This document shows, piece by piece, positions 1 through 8,811 of a stretch of DNA of 39,035 nt (its first letter is position 1; every line of letters begins with the position of its first letter). Origin of the DNA: Actinomycetota bacterium (GTDB lineage Bacteria > Actinomycetota > Acidimicrobiia > Acidimicrobiales > MedAcidi-G1). A program made the translations under genes and the position numbers. The notes below the pieces were generated by a model. The model saw only the letters and a list, made by a program, of their open reading frames with translations. It searched no databases and was not told the DNA's origin. Location of the stretch: contig JACNKQ010000045.1 in assembly GCA_014381945.1 (NCBI GenBank), forward strand, positions 1 to 39,035. The letters are read 5' to 3'.

Positions 1-56
1 GTGACAGGGCCCCGGTGACAGGGCCCCGGTGACAGGGCCCCGGTGACAGGGCCCGG
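1..56. repeat. 14-bp tandem repeat at window edge
   Basis: About four head-to-tail copies of the 14-mer GTGACAGGGCCCCG, the last one imperfect. The array ends just before the stop codon of the DUF1028 gene. Its left limit is cut by the window edge, so the copy number is a minimum. The unit holds the palindrome GGGCCC. No function is evident. Confidence 0.85.
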
Positions 57-935
57 TCAGCCCCCGGTCGATTCAGCCGGGCCTTCCCCGGCATCTGCCC
101 TGAGCCGTTCCCACAGCAGCCGCCAGCGGGGGTCGTCGCCGACGGCCTCGTAGAGGAGCGCCTCGGCCGTGTCGGGCTCGCCTGCCGCCAGGTGGGCGAA
201 CGCCTCCCAGAAACCTGCCTGGGCGTTGCCGAGGTCGTGCTCGACCGCCGTATGCAGGGCAGCGATGGCGTCGTCGTGCCTGCCGGCGTATGAGGCGTTG
301 ATCCCCTTGCCCAGGAGGTCGTACATCCCGCTCAGGCGCAGCAGGCGCGCCAACTCTGCGACGGGCTCGGCGTGATCGTCGGTACGCAGGTCCACGAGCC
401 GGGACCAGGGAGGGTCGTCGACGTTCCCGGTGACCGTCAGGACGGCCGCCGAGGTCGATCCCCGGAGGTCGCCGCCTGCACGATGGCCTGCCGTGATCGC
501 ACCGCAGAGCCTCTCGGCCAGGTTGCCCGAACCCGACTCGTACGCCTCGAGCATCGTCACCCAGACGTCGTCGGCCTCGACCATGTTGGCGAGGGCGACG
601 ACGCCGTCGCCGACCGCATGGCCCGACTCGGGAATGCACCTGTCTCCGGTGTGGACGGCCACCCGTCCGCCGACGTCCACCACGGCCACCTGGCGGGCTT
701 CCCGGAGCGGGTCACGGCCCAGGAGGGTGTCGAGCGCCCGTCCGGGATCGTTCCCGGCGCGCAGCATTCCGAGTGCGCCGGGGCCGTAGGAGGCCTCGGT
801 GATGGCCTGGGTGGCGACTGCTCCGACACCCGGTTCGGCCCAGGGGACCAACTGGCCGACGGCTAGGTAGCCCGTGTGGACGGCAACGCCCAGGTGACCC
901 GTGTCGGGGTCGCAGGCGACGATCGAGAGCGTCAT
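57..935 (-). CDS. DUF1028 family Ntn-hydrolase-like protein
   Basis: 292 aa. The N-terminal ~200 residues match the DUF1028 family: start MTLSIVACDPDTG, then 'GVAVHTGYLAVGQ', 'GVGAVATQA' and a 'YGPGAL' turn. The family is predicted to have an Ntn-hydrolase fold with unknown substrate. The C-terminal ~80 residues are alpha-helical and TPR-like (paired Ala-rich helices, 'AGRHDDAIAALHTAVEHDLGNAQAGF'-type spacing), a common add-on in this family. The open frame continues far upstream, but the ATG at 935 is preferred. It is preceded by a good ribosome-binding site (AAAGGA, 7 nt away) and begins exactly where family similarity begins. The upstream part is only the antisense of the Gly-rich repeat next door. 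It is divergent from the TPR gene. Catalytic activity is not demonstrated for most members. Confidence 0.85.
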   Translation of the reverse strand: MTLSIVACDPDTGHLGVAVHTGYLAVGQLVPWAEPGVGAVATQAITEASYGPGALGMLRAGNDPGRALDTLLGRDPLREARQVAVVDVGGRVAVHTGDRCIPESGHAVGDGVVALANMVEADDVWVTMLEAYESGSGNLAERLCGAITAGHRAGGDLRGSTSAAVLTVTGNVDDPPWSRLVDLRTDDHAEPVAELARLLRLSGMYDLLGKGINASYAGRHDDAIAALHTAVEHDLGNAQAGFWEAFAHLAAGEPDTAEALLYEAVGDDPRWRLLWERLRADAGEGPAESTGG

Positions 936-1031
936 CGGGATCCTTTCCAACGAACAGGCAGGGGACGGCAGGCGGGCGACGTGAGACGCTAGCGGTGGGG
1001 ATCGGCCGGTTCCTGCCACGGGTGGTCCCGG

Positions 1032-1037
1032 TAGTGT
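1032..1037 (+). promoter_or_regulatory. -10 box (TAGTGT) of a leaderless promoter
   Basis: TAGTGT ends 8 nt before the ATG at 1046, so transcription would start at or next to the start codon. There is no ribosome-binding site before that ATG. The same arrangement recurs before several other genes in the window. Confidence 0.5.
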
Positions 1038-1045
1038 CCTGACCC

Positions 1046-2248
1046 ATGGGCCGCCCACAGGATCGACGCTCGACCGGCCGGAGTGGAGGCTCCGGCCAGG
1101 CCGACAGGGGACGCGGTGGCCCCGGTCCCAAGGGCCGCGGCGGACAGGACTCCGGCGGGCGTGGCACGGGTGGCACGGGTGGCACGGGTGGCACGGGTGG
1201 CAGGGGTGGCAGGGGTGGCAGGGGTGGCAGGGGTGGCAAGGGTGGCAAGGGTGGCAAGGGTGGCTACGAGTCGAAGGGCAGCGGTGGCCGTCGATCCGAC
1301 CGAACCGGCCGTCCACCGGACCGCCGACGCCGTCAGGATGGGGGGCCCGACCAGCGACGCCGGCAGCCGGACGATTCCGGGCCCAGGAACTGGGGTGGGG
1401 TGGCCAGGCGTGCCGCAGGCCGCCTCGAGCGTGAAGAGTCCGAGGATCAGGCGGGCCGCAATGAGAGAACGGCCGAGCGGTCGACCCGTGCCCGGTCACC
1501 CGAGACCGGCGACGACCGCCTCCGCCGCGAGGCGCAGGCGGCCGTCGAACGTGCCGGCACCACGGGGCGCCGGTCCCGTGCGAAGCCTCCCGTCGAACGG
1601 CCCCCGCTGTCCGAGGCGCCGGCACGGCTGCCCGAGCCCGCTGCAATGCTTGTTCGGGCGCTCGGTGAACGGGCAGGCCGACGGGCGGCCACGCGCCTGG
1701 ACGAAGCGGCACGGGAGTTCGACCGGGAGAACTTCGACGAGGCCCGTCGCATCCTGGCGTCGATCGACCAGAGGGCGCCGGACGTCGCCGAGGTGGTCGA
1801 GCTCATGGGCCTGTCCCAGTACCGCCTCGGCCGGTGGCACGCGGCGGCCAAGACGCTGGAGCGGTTCCGGAGCCTGACCGGTGGCACCGAGCAGCATCCC
1901 GTGCTGGCCGACTGCTACCGCGCCCAGGAACGGTGGACGGATGTCGAGGCACTGTGGGAGGAGTTGCGGGAACGCTCTCCCAGCGCTGCGCTGGTCACCG
2001 AGGGCCGCCTCGTCGCCGCCGGTGCGCTGGCAGACCAGAACCGGATCGCAGAGGCCGTGCACCTCCTCGAACGGGGATGGGTGGTTCCCAAGCGTCCTCG
2101 CCCGCACCACCTCAGGCGCGCCTACTCCCTGGCCGACCTCTACGAGCGTTCCGGTGCGACCCCCCGGGCACGGGAACTGTTCGACTGGTTGCGTCGCCAT
2201 GCACCCGACCTGGCCGACGTCGTCCAGCGTGCCGAGGCGCTCGGCTGA
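1046..2248 (+). CDS. Gly/Arg/Lys-rich repeat and TPR-domain protein
   Basis: 400 aa in two parts. Residues 1-~200 are low-complexity, very basic and Gly/Arg-rich, including a run of GGT, GGR and GGK triplets (about residues 39-73). This resembles RGG-type disordered nucleic-acid-binding tails. Residues ~210-400 are helical with TPR character: 'AAREFDRENFDEARRILASIDQRAP', then a second unit around 'GLSQYRLGRWHAAAKTLERF' and further repeats to the C-terminus. No signal peptide or membrane segment is seen, so it is probably cytoplasmic. The start lies 8 nt after a TAGTGT box, suggesting a leaderless mRNA. TPR proteins mediate protein contacts. A role at RNA or DNA through the basic tail is inference only. 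I do not recognise a named family. Confidence 0.75.
   Translation: MGRPQDRRSTGRSGGSGQADRGRGGPGPKGRGGQDSGGRGTGGTGGTGGTGGRGGRGGRGGRGGKGGKGGKGGYESKGSGGRRSDRTGRPPDRRRRQDGGPDQRRRQPDDSGPRNWGGVARRAAGRLEREESEDQAGRNERTAERSTRARSPETGDDRLRREAQAAVERAGTTGRRSRAKPPVERPPLSEAPARLPEPAAMLVRALGERAGRRAATRLDEAAREFDRENFDEARRILASIDQRAPDVAEVVELMGLSQYRLGRWHAAAKTLERFRSLTGGTEQHPVLADCYRAQERWTDVEALWEELRERSPSAALVTEGRLVAAGALADQNRIAEAVHLLERGWVVPKRPRPHHLRRAYSLADLYERSGATPRARELFDWLRRHAPDLADVVQRAEALG
1161..1265 (+). repeat. 9-bp coding minisatellite (GGT/GGR/GGK)
   Basis: Eleven or more 9-bp units in frame, arranged in blocks: about four ending in ACG (Thr), four in AGG (Arg) and three in AAG (Lys), each preceded by GGTGGC. Unit-length changes keep the reading frame, so the array can lengthen or shorten without breaking the gene. 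The block order suggests successive local duplications. Confidence 0.9.
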
Positions 2249-2256
2249 GCAGCACT

Positions 2257-2319
2257 CTTCATCATCTTCATCCTCTTCATCCTCTTCATCCTCTTCATCC
2301 TCTTCATCATCTTCATCAT
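2257..2319. repeat. Intergenic 9-bp minisatellite (CTTCATCCT)
   Basis: Seven 9-bp units, CTTCATCCT or CTTCATCAT, begin 8 bp after the TPR gene stop. One strand is nearly all pyrimidine apart from the A of each unit. Long open frames across it encode only poly-Ser or poly-acidic runs and are not believable genes. It has the same 9-bp period as the array inside the TPR gene but an unrelated sequence. Confidence 0.9.
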
Positions 2320-2432
2320 CAGCGCCCCAACCCGTCGCTACGATTCCAGCCGAAGCTTCCCCCTTCGACTGCTTCCCCCTTCGACAACCGTGCCGCCCGT
2401 AGGGCGCCACACCCACCGAAGGGAGCCCGACC

Positions 2433-2900
2433 ATGGGCACCACCACCGAACAACCCGATACCGCTACACCAACCGGATCAGGTGCCTCCGACGACGGTGT
2501 GCAACACCTCCCGGCCAACCTCGTCGTCCTGGCCGGAGTCCTGAGCAGCGACCCGCGGCCCCTCGAACTGGCCTCGGGCGACACCCTGCTCCGCTACGAG
2601 GTAACGGTCCGCAACGACGGCGACCGGGCCGAGACCGTGCCGGTCGTCCGCTTCGATCCGATGGCCTCTGAGCGGGGCCTGACCGCCGGTGCACCGGTCG
2701 TGGTCGTGGGAAGGATCCGGCGGCGCTACTTCCAGGCCGGAGGATCCACCGTCAGCCGCACCGAGGTCGTCGCCGACAGGGTCGTGTCGGCCCGCCGGAG
2801 GGTGCAGGCCCGCCGGGCGGTCGAAAGGGCCCTGGCCCGCCTGCCCTGGTCCGCCCAGGGACGGCAATCGGGGCCCGCAGACCCGACCCGGGCGGCGTAG
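2433..2900 (+). CDS. OB-fold protein, single-strand-DNA-binding-like
   Basis: 155 aa. Residues ~25-120 resemble the SSB/PriB OB fold: 'NLVVLAGVLSSDP' strand 1, 'LLRYEVTVRN' strands 2-3, 'VPVVRFDP', then 'LTAGAPVVVVGRIRRRYFQAGG', the usual 'G..V.V.G.L..R.w' SSB signature. The C-terminus is basic and lacks the acidic tail used by housekeeping SSB for partner binding. It is therefore more like the accessory SSB-like proteins of actinobacteria than the main SSB. A ribosome-binding site (AAGGGAG) precedes the ATG. It stands alone, 65 bp ahead of the aldolase gene. The fold assignment is fairly secure; the biological role (replication, repair or RNA) is not. Confidence 0.7.
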   Translation: MGTTTEQPDTATPTGSGASDDGVQHLPANLVVLAGVLSSDPRPLELASGDTLLRYEVTVRNDGDRAETVPVVRFDPMASERGLTAGAPVVVVGRIRRRYFQAGGSTVSRTEVVADRVVSARRRVQARRAVERALARLPWSAQGRQSGPADPTRAA

Positions 2901-2965
2901 GGTGAAAGGAGCCGGCTTCGGACCGGCAACTACCACCCAGCCCTGACCGCTCGAGGAGTTTCCAC

Positions 2966-4018
<1,053 letters not shown>

Positions 4019-4052
4019 ACCGTCGGCCACCTCGGAACCGCAGGAGCACCAA

Positions 4053-4973
4053 GTGTCGTACGACGACGGACCAGGGGAATCTCCGACAGCGGTTCCCGAG
4101 GACCTGATCCTCGTAGACGAACCGTCTCCGGGAATTCGGCGAATCACGATGAACCGGCCGGAGAAGCGCAATGCGCTCTTCCACCCCCTCCGGGGAGCAA
4201 TCCTCGACGCCCTGGTCGCCCACGACCGGGACGTGGACGTCCGGGTCACGATAATCCGGGGAGCGGGTCCTTCGTTTTCGGCCGGCTACGACCTCGGTGG
4301 CGGAAACGCCGGACACGACTACCCGTACTACACGCCCGCTGGCGAAGGGCAGTGGCCACGCCACGTGACCGAGGGATGGATGTCGATCTGGGACCTGGCC
4401 AAGCCGGTCATCGCCCAGGTGCACGGCTACTGCCTTGCCGGTGGCAGCGAGTTGGCCACCGGCTGCGACCTTGTCTACGTGGCCGAGGACGCCAGCATGG
4501 GCTATCCGGCGGTCCGCTTCGGGGTCCCCGACATGCACTTCCACGCATGGTTCCTCGGCATGCGCCGGGCCATGCAGATGATGCTGACCGGCGACTCCAT
4601 CACCGGCCTCGAGGCAGTGGAGCTGGGATGGGCCAATGCGGCGTTTCCGGCAGAGGACCTCGACGCAGCCGTCATCGACGTGGCGCGCCGCATCTGCGAG
4701 ATCCCGGCCGAGATCGTCCAGCTCAACAAGCGGGTGGTCCACCGGCAGATGGAACATATGGGGCTCCGGACGGGGCTCCGGGCCGGCACCGAACTCTGCG
4801 CCCTCGGCGTCCACACCGACGCCATGGCGGAGTTCCTCTCAGCCATCCGGAGCGACGGCCTGACCGGGGCACTCCAGCAGCGGGACGAACCCTTCGGCGA
4901 CTACCGCACGGGCCACGAACTCTCTGCCGACCGGGATGCCTCGGACGACCAGGACGCCCCGGCGACAGCGTGA
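4053..4973 (+). CDS. Enoyl-CoA hydratase/isomerase (crotonase) family protein
   Basis: 306 aa. The crotonase core is clear: '[12 protein letters not shown]' (strand and first helix), '[19 protein letters not shown]' forming the CoA-binding oxyanion segment, and '[25 protein letters not shown]' giving the second oxyanion-hole glycines. A later helix pair is '[23 protein letters not shown]'. Such enzymes hydrate or isomerise acyl-CoA thioesters, usually in fatty acid or amino acid breakdown. The substrate cannot be told from sequence. The GTG start is supported by a CAGGAG site 7 nt upstream and by the start of family similarity; the open frame extends far upstream only as a shadow of the aldolase gene. 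The C-terminal ~40 residues are acidic and variable. Confidence 0.88.
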   Translation: MSYDDGPGESPTAVPEDLILVDEPSPGIRRITMNRPEKRNALFHPLRGAILDALVAHDRDVDVRVTIIRGAGPSFSAGYDLGGGNAGHDYPYYTPAGEGQWPRHVTEGWMSIWDLAKPVIAQVHGYCLAGGSELATGCDLVYVAEDASMGYPAVRFGVPDMHFHAWFLGMRRAMQMMLTGDSITGLEAVELGWANAAFPAEDLDAAVIDVARRICEIPAEIVQLNKRVVHRQMEHMGLRTGLRAGTELCALGVHTDAMAEFLSAIRSDGLTGALQQRDEPFGDYRTGHELSADRDASDDQDAPATA

Positions 4974-5007
4974 CCCATTGCACATCAAGAACCTTCTGTC
5001 GGTCACC

Positions 5008-5034
5008 TTGTCAGCGGCCACACACGATTAGGGT
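5008..5034 (+). promoter_or_regulatory. Putative sigma-A-like promoter of korAB
   Basis: TTGTCA (5008-5013), 15-bp spacer, TAGGGT (5029-5034), leaving an untranslated leader of about 45 nt before the korA ribosome-binding site. The tRNA-Pro promoter farther right has nearly the same boxes and spacing. Confidence 0.45.
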
Positions 5035-5085
5035 CGGGGGTCAGACGATGGATCCGGCAACGGCGCCGGCTCGGAGGTGGAGCAA

Positions 5086-6954
5086 GTGACGGAGACGTCC
5101 GCGGGGTCGCTGGTCCCTGAAGTCGGTCGTCTGGTCATCCGGTTCGCCGGCGACTCCGGCGACGGCATGCAGCTGACCGGAGACCGGTTCACCTCGGCGA
5201 GCGCCCTGTTCGGAAACGACCTCGCCACGCTTCCCGAGTATCCCGCCGAGATCCGGGCACCGGCAGGCTCGCTCGCCGGCGTCTCGGCCTTCCAGGTTCA
5301 CATCTCGGACCACGACATCTTCACGCCGGGCGATGCCCCTCACGTGCTGGTCGCCATGAACCCCGCTGCCCTCAAGACCGAGCTGGGCACCCTGGTCGAC
5401 GGAGGAACGGTGATAGTCAACGCCGACACCTTCAACGACCGAAACCTGGCCAAGGCCGGCTACGACCACGATCCCCTGGAGGGCGACGACCTGTCCGCCT
5501 ATCGGCTGATCAGCGCGCCGATGACCTCACTCACCAAGGAGGCCTGCAAGGACCTGGGAGTCAAGCCCCGGGACGCCGAGCGTTCCAAGAACTTCTTCGC
5601 ACTCGGCCTGCTCTCGTGGATGTACAGCCGACCCGTCGAGCCCACCCTCGAATGGATCGACGCCAAGTTCAAGGGCCGCGACCTGATAGTCGCCGCCAAC
5701 AGGACCGCTTTCAATGCCGGCCACGCCTACGGTGAGACCGCCGAGTTGTCCGACCACAAGGTGATCGTGCGCCCCGCCGAGATGCCGGCCGGGACCTACA
5801 CCAACATCAACGGCAACACGGCGCTGGCCTGGGGCCTGGTGGCGGCCGGTCAGCTCTCGGGCCTGCCCCTGTTCCTGGGCTCCTATCCGATAACGCCGGC
5901 GTCGGACATCCTCCACGAGCTCTCCAGGCACAAGCAGTTCAACGTGGCGACCTTCCAGGCCGAAGACGAGATAGCGGCCATCGGCTCTGCGCTGGGGGCG
6001 GCCTACGGCGGGCACCTGGGGATCACCACGACGAGCGGCCCGGGCGTAGCCCTCAAGGGCGAGACCATGGGCCTCGCCGTCAGCCTCGAACTGCCGCTCA
6101 TCATCGTCAACATCCAGCGCGGCGGTCCATCGACGGGCTTGCCGACCAAGACCGAGGCGGCCGACCTGCTGATGTCGATGTACGGACGCCACGGCGAGTC
6201 GCCCATGCCGGTCATCGCCGCCCGGACACCGGCCGACTGCTTCGACCAGGCCATCGAGGCGGCCCGCATCGCCATCAAATACCGCACCCCGGTGATGCTG
6301 CTCTCCGACGGCTACCTGGCCAACAGCTCCGAACCCTGGCTCCTCCCGGATGTCGAGGATCTCGAGCCGATCCCGATCGAGTTCGCCAGTGGCTTCAACC
6401 AGGTCGACGAGAACGGAGACGAGGTCTTCTGGCCGTACCTGCGTGACGACAACTTGGCCCGACCGTGGGCCATTCCCGGCACTCCTGAGATCATGCACCG
6501 CATCGGCGGCCTCGAGAAGCAGGACGGCTCGGGCAACGTCTCCTACGACGGCGCCAACCACGCACACATGATCGCCCTGCGTGCCGAGCGGATCGCCCGC
6601 ATCCCGGTTCCCGACGTGGAGGTCAGCGGCGACGCCGACGCAGAACTGCTCCTCGTCGGCTGGGGTTCGACCTGGGGCGCGATCGCCGCTGCCGTCCGTC
6701 GGGTCCGCGACTCCGGTCGCAAGGTAGCCCATGTACACCTGACGCACCTCAACCCGATGCCGGCGAACCTGGGCGAGGTCCTGTCGGGTTTCCCGAAGGT
6801 CCTGGTCCCGGAGATGAACCTGGGTCAACTCGTTCGGATCCTGCGAGACGAGTTCCTGGTCGACGCCCGGCCCGTGAGCAAGGTCTCGGGCCAGCCCTTC
6901 ACGCCGGGCGAACTCCAGCAGGTGATCCTGACCGAGACAGGGGACGACTCCTGA
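5086..6954 (+). CDS. korA: 2-oxoglutarate:ferredoxin oxidoreductase, alpha subunit (gamma-alpha fusion)
   Basis: 622 aa. Residues ~10-190 are the gamma domain ('FAGDSGDGMQLTG', 'APAGSLAGVSAFQVHISD'). The rest is the alpha part: 'ALAWGLVAAGQLSGLPLFLGSYPITPASDILHEL' with the conserved 'YPITPAS', 'EDEIAAIGSALGAAYGG', 'TSGPGVALKGE' and 'NIQRGGPSTGLPTKTEA'. With KorB it decarboxylates a 2-oxoacid, most likely 2-oxoglutarate, to acyl-CoA while reducing ferredoxin. This layout matches actinobacterial KorAB. Start: a GTG at 5077 is also in frame, but GTG 5086 has GGAGG (5073-5077) at the right distance, so it is preferred. It overlaps korB by one base (TGATG). Pyruvate or branched-chain oxoacid use cannot be excluded. 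Confidence 0.92.
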   Translation: MTETSAGSLVPEVGRLVIRFAGDSGDGMQLTGDRFTSASALFGNDLATLPEYPAEIRAPAGSLAGVSAFQVHISDHDIFTPGDAPHVLVAMNPAALKTELGTLVDGGTVIVNADTFNDRNLAKAGYDHDPLEGDDLSAYRLISAPMTSLTKEACKDLGVKPRDAERSKNFFALGLLSWMYSRPVEPTLEWIDAKFKGRDLIVAANRTAFNAGHAYGETAELSDHKVIVRPAEMPAGTYTNINGNTALAWGLVAAGQLSGLPLFLGSYPITPASDILHELSRHKQFNVATFQAEDEIAAIGSALGAAYGGHLGITTTSGPGVALKGETMGLAVSLELPLIIVNIQRGGPSTGLPTKTEAADLLMSMYGRHGESPMPVIAARTPADCFDQAIEAARIAIKYRTPVMLLSDGYLANSSEPWLLPDVEDLEPIPIEFASGFNQVDENGDEVFWPYLRDDNLARPWAIPGTPEIMHRIGGLEKQDGSGNVSYDGANHAHMIALRAERIARIPVPDVEVSGDADAELLLVGWGSTWGAIAAAVRRVRDSGRKVAHVHLTHLNPMPANLGEVLSGFPKVLVPEMNLGQLVRILRDEFLVDARPVSKVSGQPFTPGELQQVILTETGDDS

Positions 6955-7994
6955 TGACCGACACGCTGCTACCCGACGGAGGCACCGAGGACGTGCCTGT
7001 CACCAAGCGGGCCGACTGGCAGAGCGACCAGGAGGTCCGGTGGTGCCCGGGATGTGGCGACTACTCGATCCTGACGGCCCTCCAGCTCCTCATGCCCGAC
7101 CTCGGCGTCCGCCGCGAAAAGACCGTGTTCGTGTCGGGTATCGGTTGCGCCGCCCGGTTCCCCTACTACATGAACACCTATGGCATGCACTCGATCCACG
7201 GTCGTGCTCCGGCGATTGCCACGGGCCTGGCCCTGGCGCGCCCGGACCTCGATGTCTGGGTGGTGGGCGGCGACGGCGACATGCTCTCGATCGGCGGCAA
7301 CCACCTCATCCATGCCCTGCGACGCAACATCGACATCAACATCCTTTTGTTCAACAACCAGATCTACGGCCTGACCAAGGGCCAGTTCTCGCCGACCAGC
7401 GAGCGGGGCAAGGTCACCAAGTCGTCTCCGATCGGGTCATGCGCAACGCCTTTCAATCCGGTGAGCCTGGCGATCGGTGCCGAGGCCAGCTTTGTCGCAC
7501 GTACCCACGACATGGACCGGCACCACATGCAGGAGATGTTCCGACGTGCCTACGAGCACCCGGGCGCATCCATCGTCGAGGTGTACCAGAACTGCAACGT
7601 GTTCAACGACGGAGCCTTCGAGACCATCACAAAAAAGGACGTCCGGGACGACATGCTGATCCCGTTGCGCCACGGCGAGCCGATCCGGTTCGGAACCGAG
7701 GGCCAGTTCGGCGTGGCCCGCCACGACGGCGGGGTCGAGATAGTCGAGGTGGCCGACGTGGGCGTCGATGCACTGTTGGTGCACGACGAGGCCCGGACCG
7801 ATCCGTCGACCGCCTTCGCACTGTCCCGCCTGGCCGAAGGCCCCGATCGGCCGACGCCGGTCGGCGTGTTCCGTGCAGTCGACCGTGGCGAGTACGGCGA
7901 GGCCATGCGCGGTCAGGTCGATCAGATGGAGAGCGATCGCGGCAATGGCGACCTCAGGGCGCTGCTGCACTCGTTGCCCACCTGGACCGTCTGA
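6954..7994 (+). CDS. korB: 2-oxoglutarate:ferredoxin oxidoreductase, beta subunit
   Basis: 346 aa, the thiamine-diphosphate subunit. 'WCPGCGD' at residues 30-36 supplies two cluster cysteines, and 'GIGCAARFPYY' follows. The ThDP/Mg motif is 'GDGD' at 106-109 with 'NNQIYGLTKGQ' ~30 residues later, the standard GDG-X(~27)-NN spacing. 'KSSPIGSCATPFNPVSLAIGAEA' is typical of KorB. It forms the catalytic complex with KorA and is translationally coupled to it (stop and start share one base). A 10-bp perfect inverted repeat covers its stop codon. Confidence 0.93.
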   Translation: MTDTLLPDGGTEDVPVTKRADWQSDQEVRWCPGCGDYSILTALQLLMPDLGVRREKTVFVSGIGCAARFPYYMNTYGMHSIHGRAPAIATGLALARPDLDVWVVGGDGDMLSIGGNHLIHALRRNIDINILLFNNQIYGLTKGQFSPTSERGKVTKSSPIGSCATPFNPVSLAIGAEASFVARTHDMDRHHMQEMFRRAYEHPGASIVEVYQNCNVFNDGAFETITKKDVRDDMLIPLRHGEPIRFGTEGQFGVARHDGGVEIVEVADVGVDALLVHDEARTDPSTAFALSRLAEGPDRPTPVGVFRAVDRGEYGEAMRGQVDQMESDRGNGDLRALLHSLPTWTV

Positions 7995-8023
7995 CGCCGC
8001 TTTCCGCTCACCGGGCGTCAGAC
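7989..8023 (+). terminator. 10-bp inverted repeat over korB stop
   Basis: GTCTGACGCC (7989-7998) pairs perfectly with GGCGTCAGAC (8014-8023) across a 15-nt loop. The korB TGA lies inside the left arm. No T-run follows, so it may be a Rho-independent-like hairpin of the kind seen in GC-rich actinobacteria, or an mRNA-stabilising end. The next ATG is 7 bp away. Confidence 0.5.
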
Positions 8024-8030
8024 TGCAGGC

Positions 8031-8804
8031 ATGGCCTGGGCACTCGACCTCGACGGCGTGGTGTGGCTCGGCACCGAGGACATTCCCGGTGCTGCCGACG
8101 CCGTGGCCGCTCTCCAGGACGCCGGCGAGACGGTGCTCTTCGTCACCAACAACTCCGGCCGCCGGGTGGTCGACGTCGAGGCCAAGCTGGCCGGCCACGG
8201 CATCGACGCCCGTGGCGGTGTCATCACCTCGGGCATGGCCGCTGCGGCCATGGTGCAGCCGGGCGAGGTGGTCCTCGGAATGTGCGGTCCCGGCGCCCGC
8301 GAGGAACTGGAGGCGGTCGGGGCGATCGTGGTCGGCGAAGGACCGGCCGACACCGTCGTCGTCGGCTTCCACGAGGACTTCGACTACCGGGGGCTCACCG
8401 CCGGCGTTCAGGCGATCCTCGGTGGTGCACGGCTCCTGGCCACAAATGAGGATGTCACCTATCCGGCGCACGACGGCATCCGGCCGGGCGCCGGATCGAT
8501 CGTGGCGGCTCTCGTTGCGGCGACGGGGGCGACGCCGGAGGTGGCCGGCAAGCCGCACCGGCCCATGTGCGATGTGGTGCTCGGCCGGGCCGGCGAGGGG
8601 GGCGGAGTCGCGGGGGGCGGAGTCGCGGAGGGAATCGTCGTGGGGGACAGGCCGGACACGGACGGCCTGCTGGCGCGGGCCCTGGGATGGGAGTTCGCCC
8701 TGGTCCTGACCGGTGTCACGTCCGAAGCCGACCTTCCGACAGATCCGGAACCCGACCGGGTTGCGGCCGACCTGGCATCGTTGGTGAAGGCGCACCTGGG
8801 GTGA
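8031..8804 (+). CDS. HAD-superfamily phosphatase, NagD-like
   Basis: 257 aa. HAD motif I is at the N-terminus, 'ALDLDGVVW' with Asp6 and Asp8, followed by 'VLFVTNNSGR' (motif II, Ser/Thr) and the C2-cap region. 'AGKPHRPMCDVVL' gives the motif III lysine and 'IVVGDRPDTDGLLA' the motif IV acidic pair. Members of this branch hydrolyse phosphoglycolate, nucleotides or sugar phosphates; the substrate is not predictable. Cytosolic. A 15-bp tandem duplication (8597-8626) inserts a Gly/Val-rich repeat between motifs III and IV, where the family normally has a short loop. The tlyA gene starts 7 bp after the stop, and the same pairing is seen in other actinobacteria. Confidence 0.85.
   Translation: MAWALDLDGVVWLGTEDIPGAADAVAALQDAGETVLFVTNNSGRRVVDVEAKLAGHGIDARGGVITSGMAAAAMVQPGEVVLGMCGPGAREELEAVGAIVVGEGPADTVVVGFHEDFDYRGLTAGVQAILGGARLLATNEDVTYPAHDGIRPGAGSIVAALVAATGATPEVAGKPHRPMCDVVLGRAGEGGGVAGGGVAEGIVVGDRPDTDGLLARALGWEFALVLTGVTSEADLPTDPEPDRVAADLASLVKAHLG
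8597..8626 (+). repeat. 15-bp tandem duplication in HAD gene
   Basis: Two perfect adjacent copies of GGGGGGCGGAGTCGC, in frame, encode a repeated GGGVA motif inside the phosphatase. Confidence 0.85.
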
Positions 8805-8811
8805 ACCGACT

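Noticed and set aside
936-1712. Pro/His-rich N-terminal half of a 551-aa minus-strand frame
   Set aside because: It is the antisense of the Gly-rich minisatellite and the TPR gene; the DUF1028 domain and a good ribosome-binding site begin at 935.
1496-2584. Minus-strand frame with a long poly-Asp/Glu run, and plus-strand frames with poly-Ser, at 2257-2319
   Set aside because: They are products of the 9-bp repeat read in shadow frames; outside the repeat they show no family features, and real genes occupy both sides.
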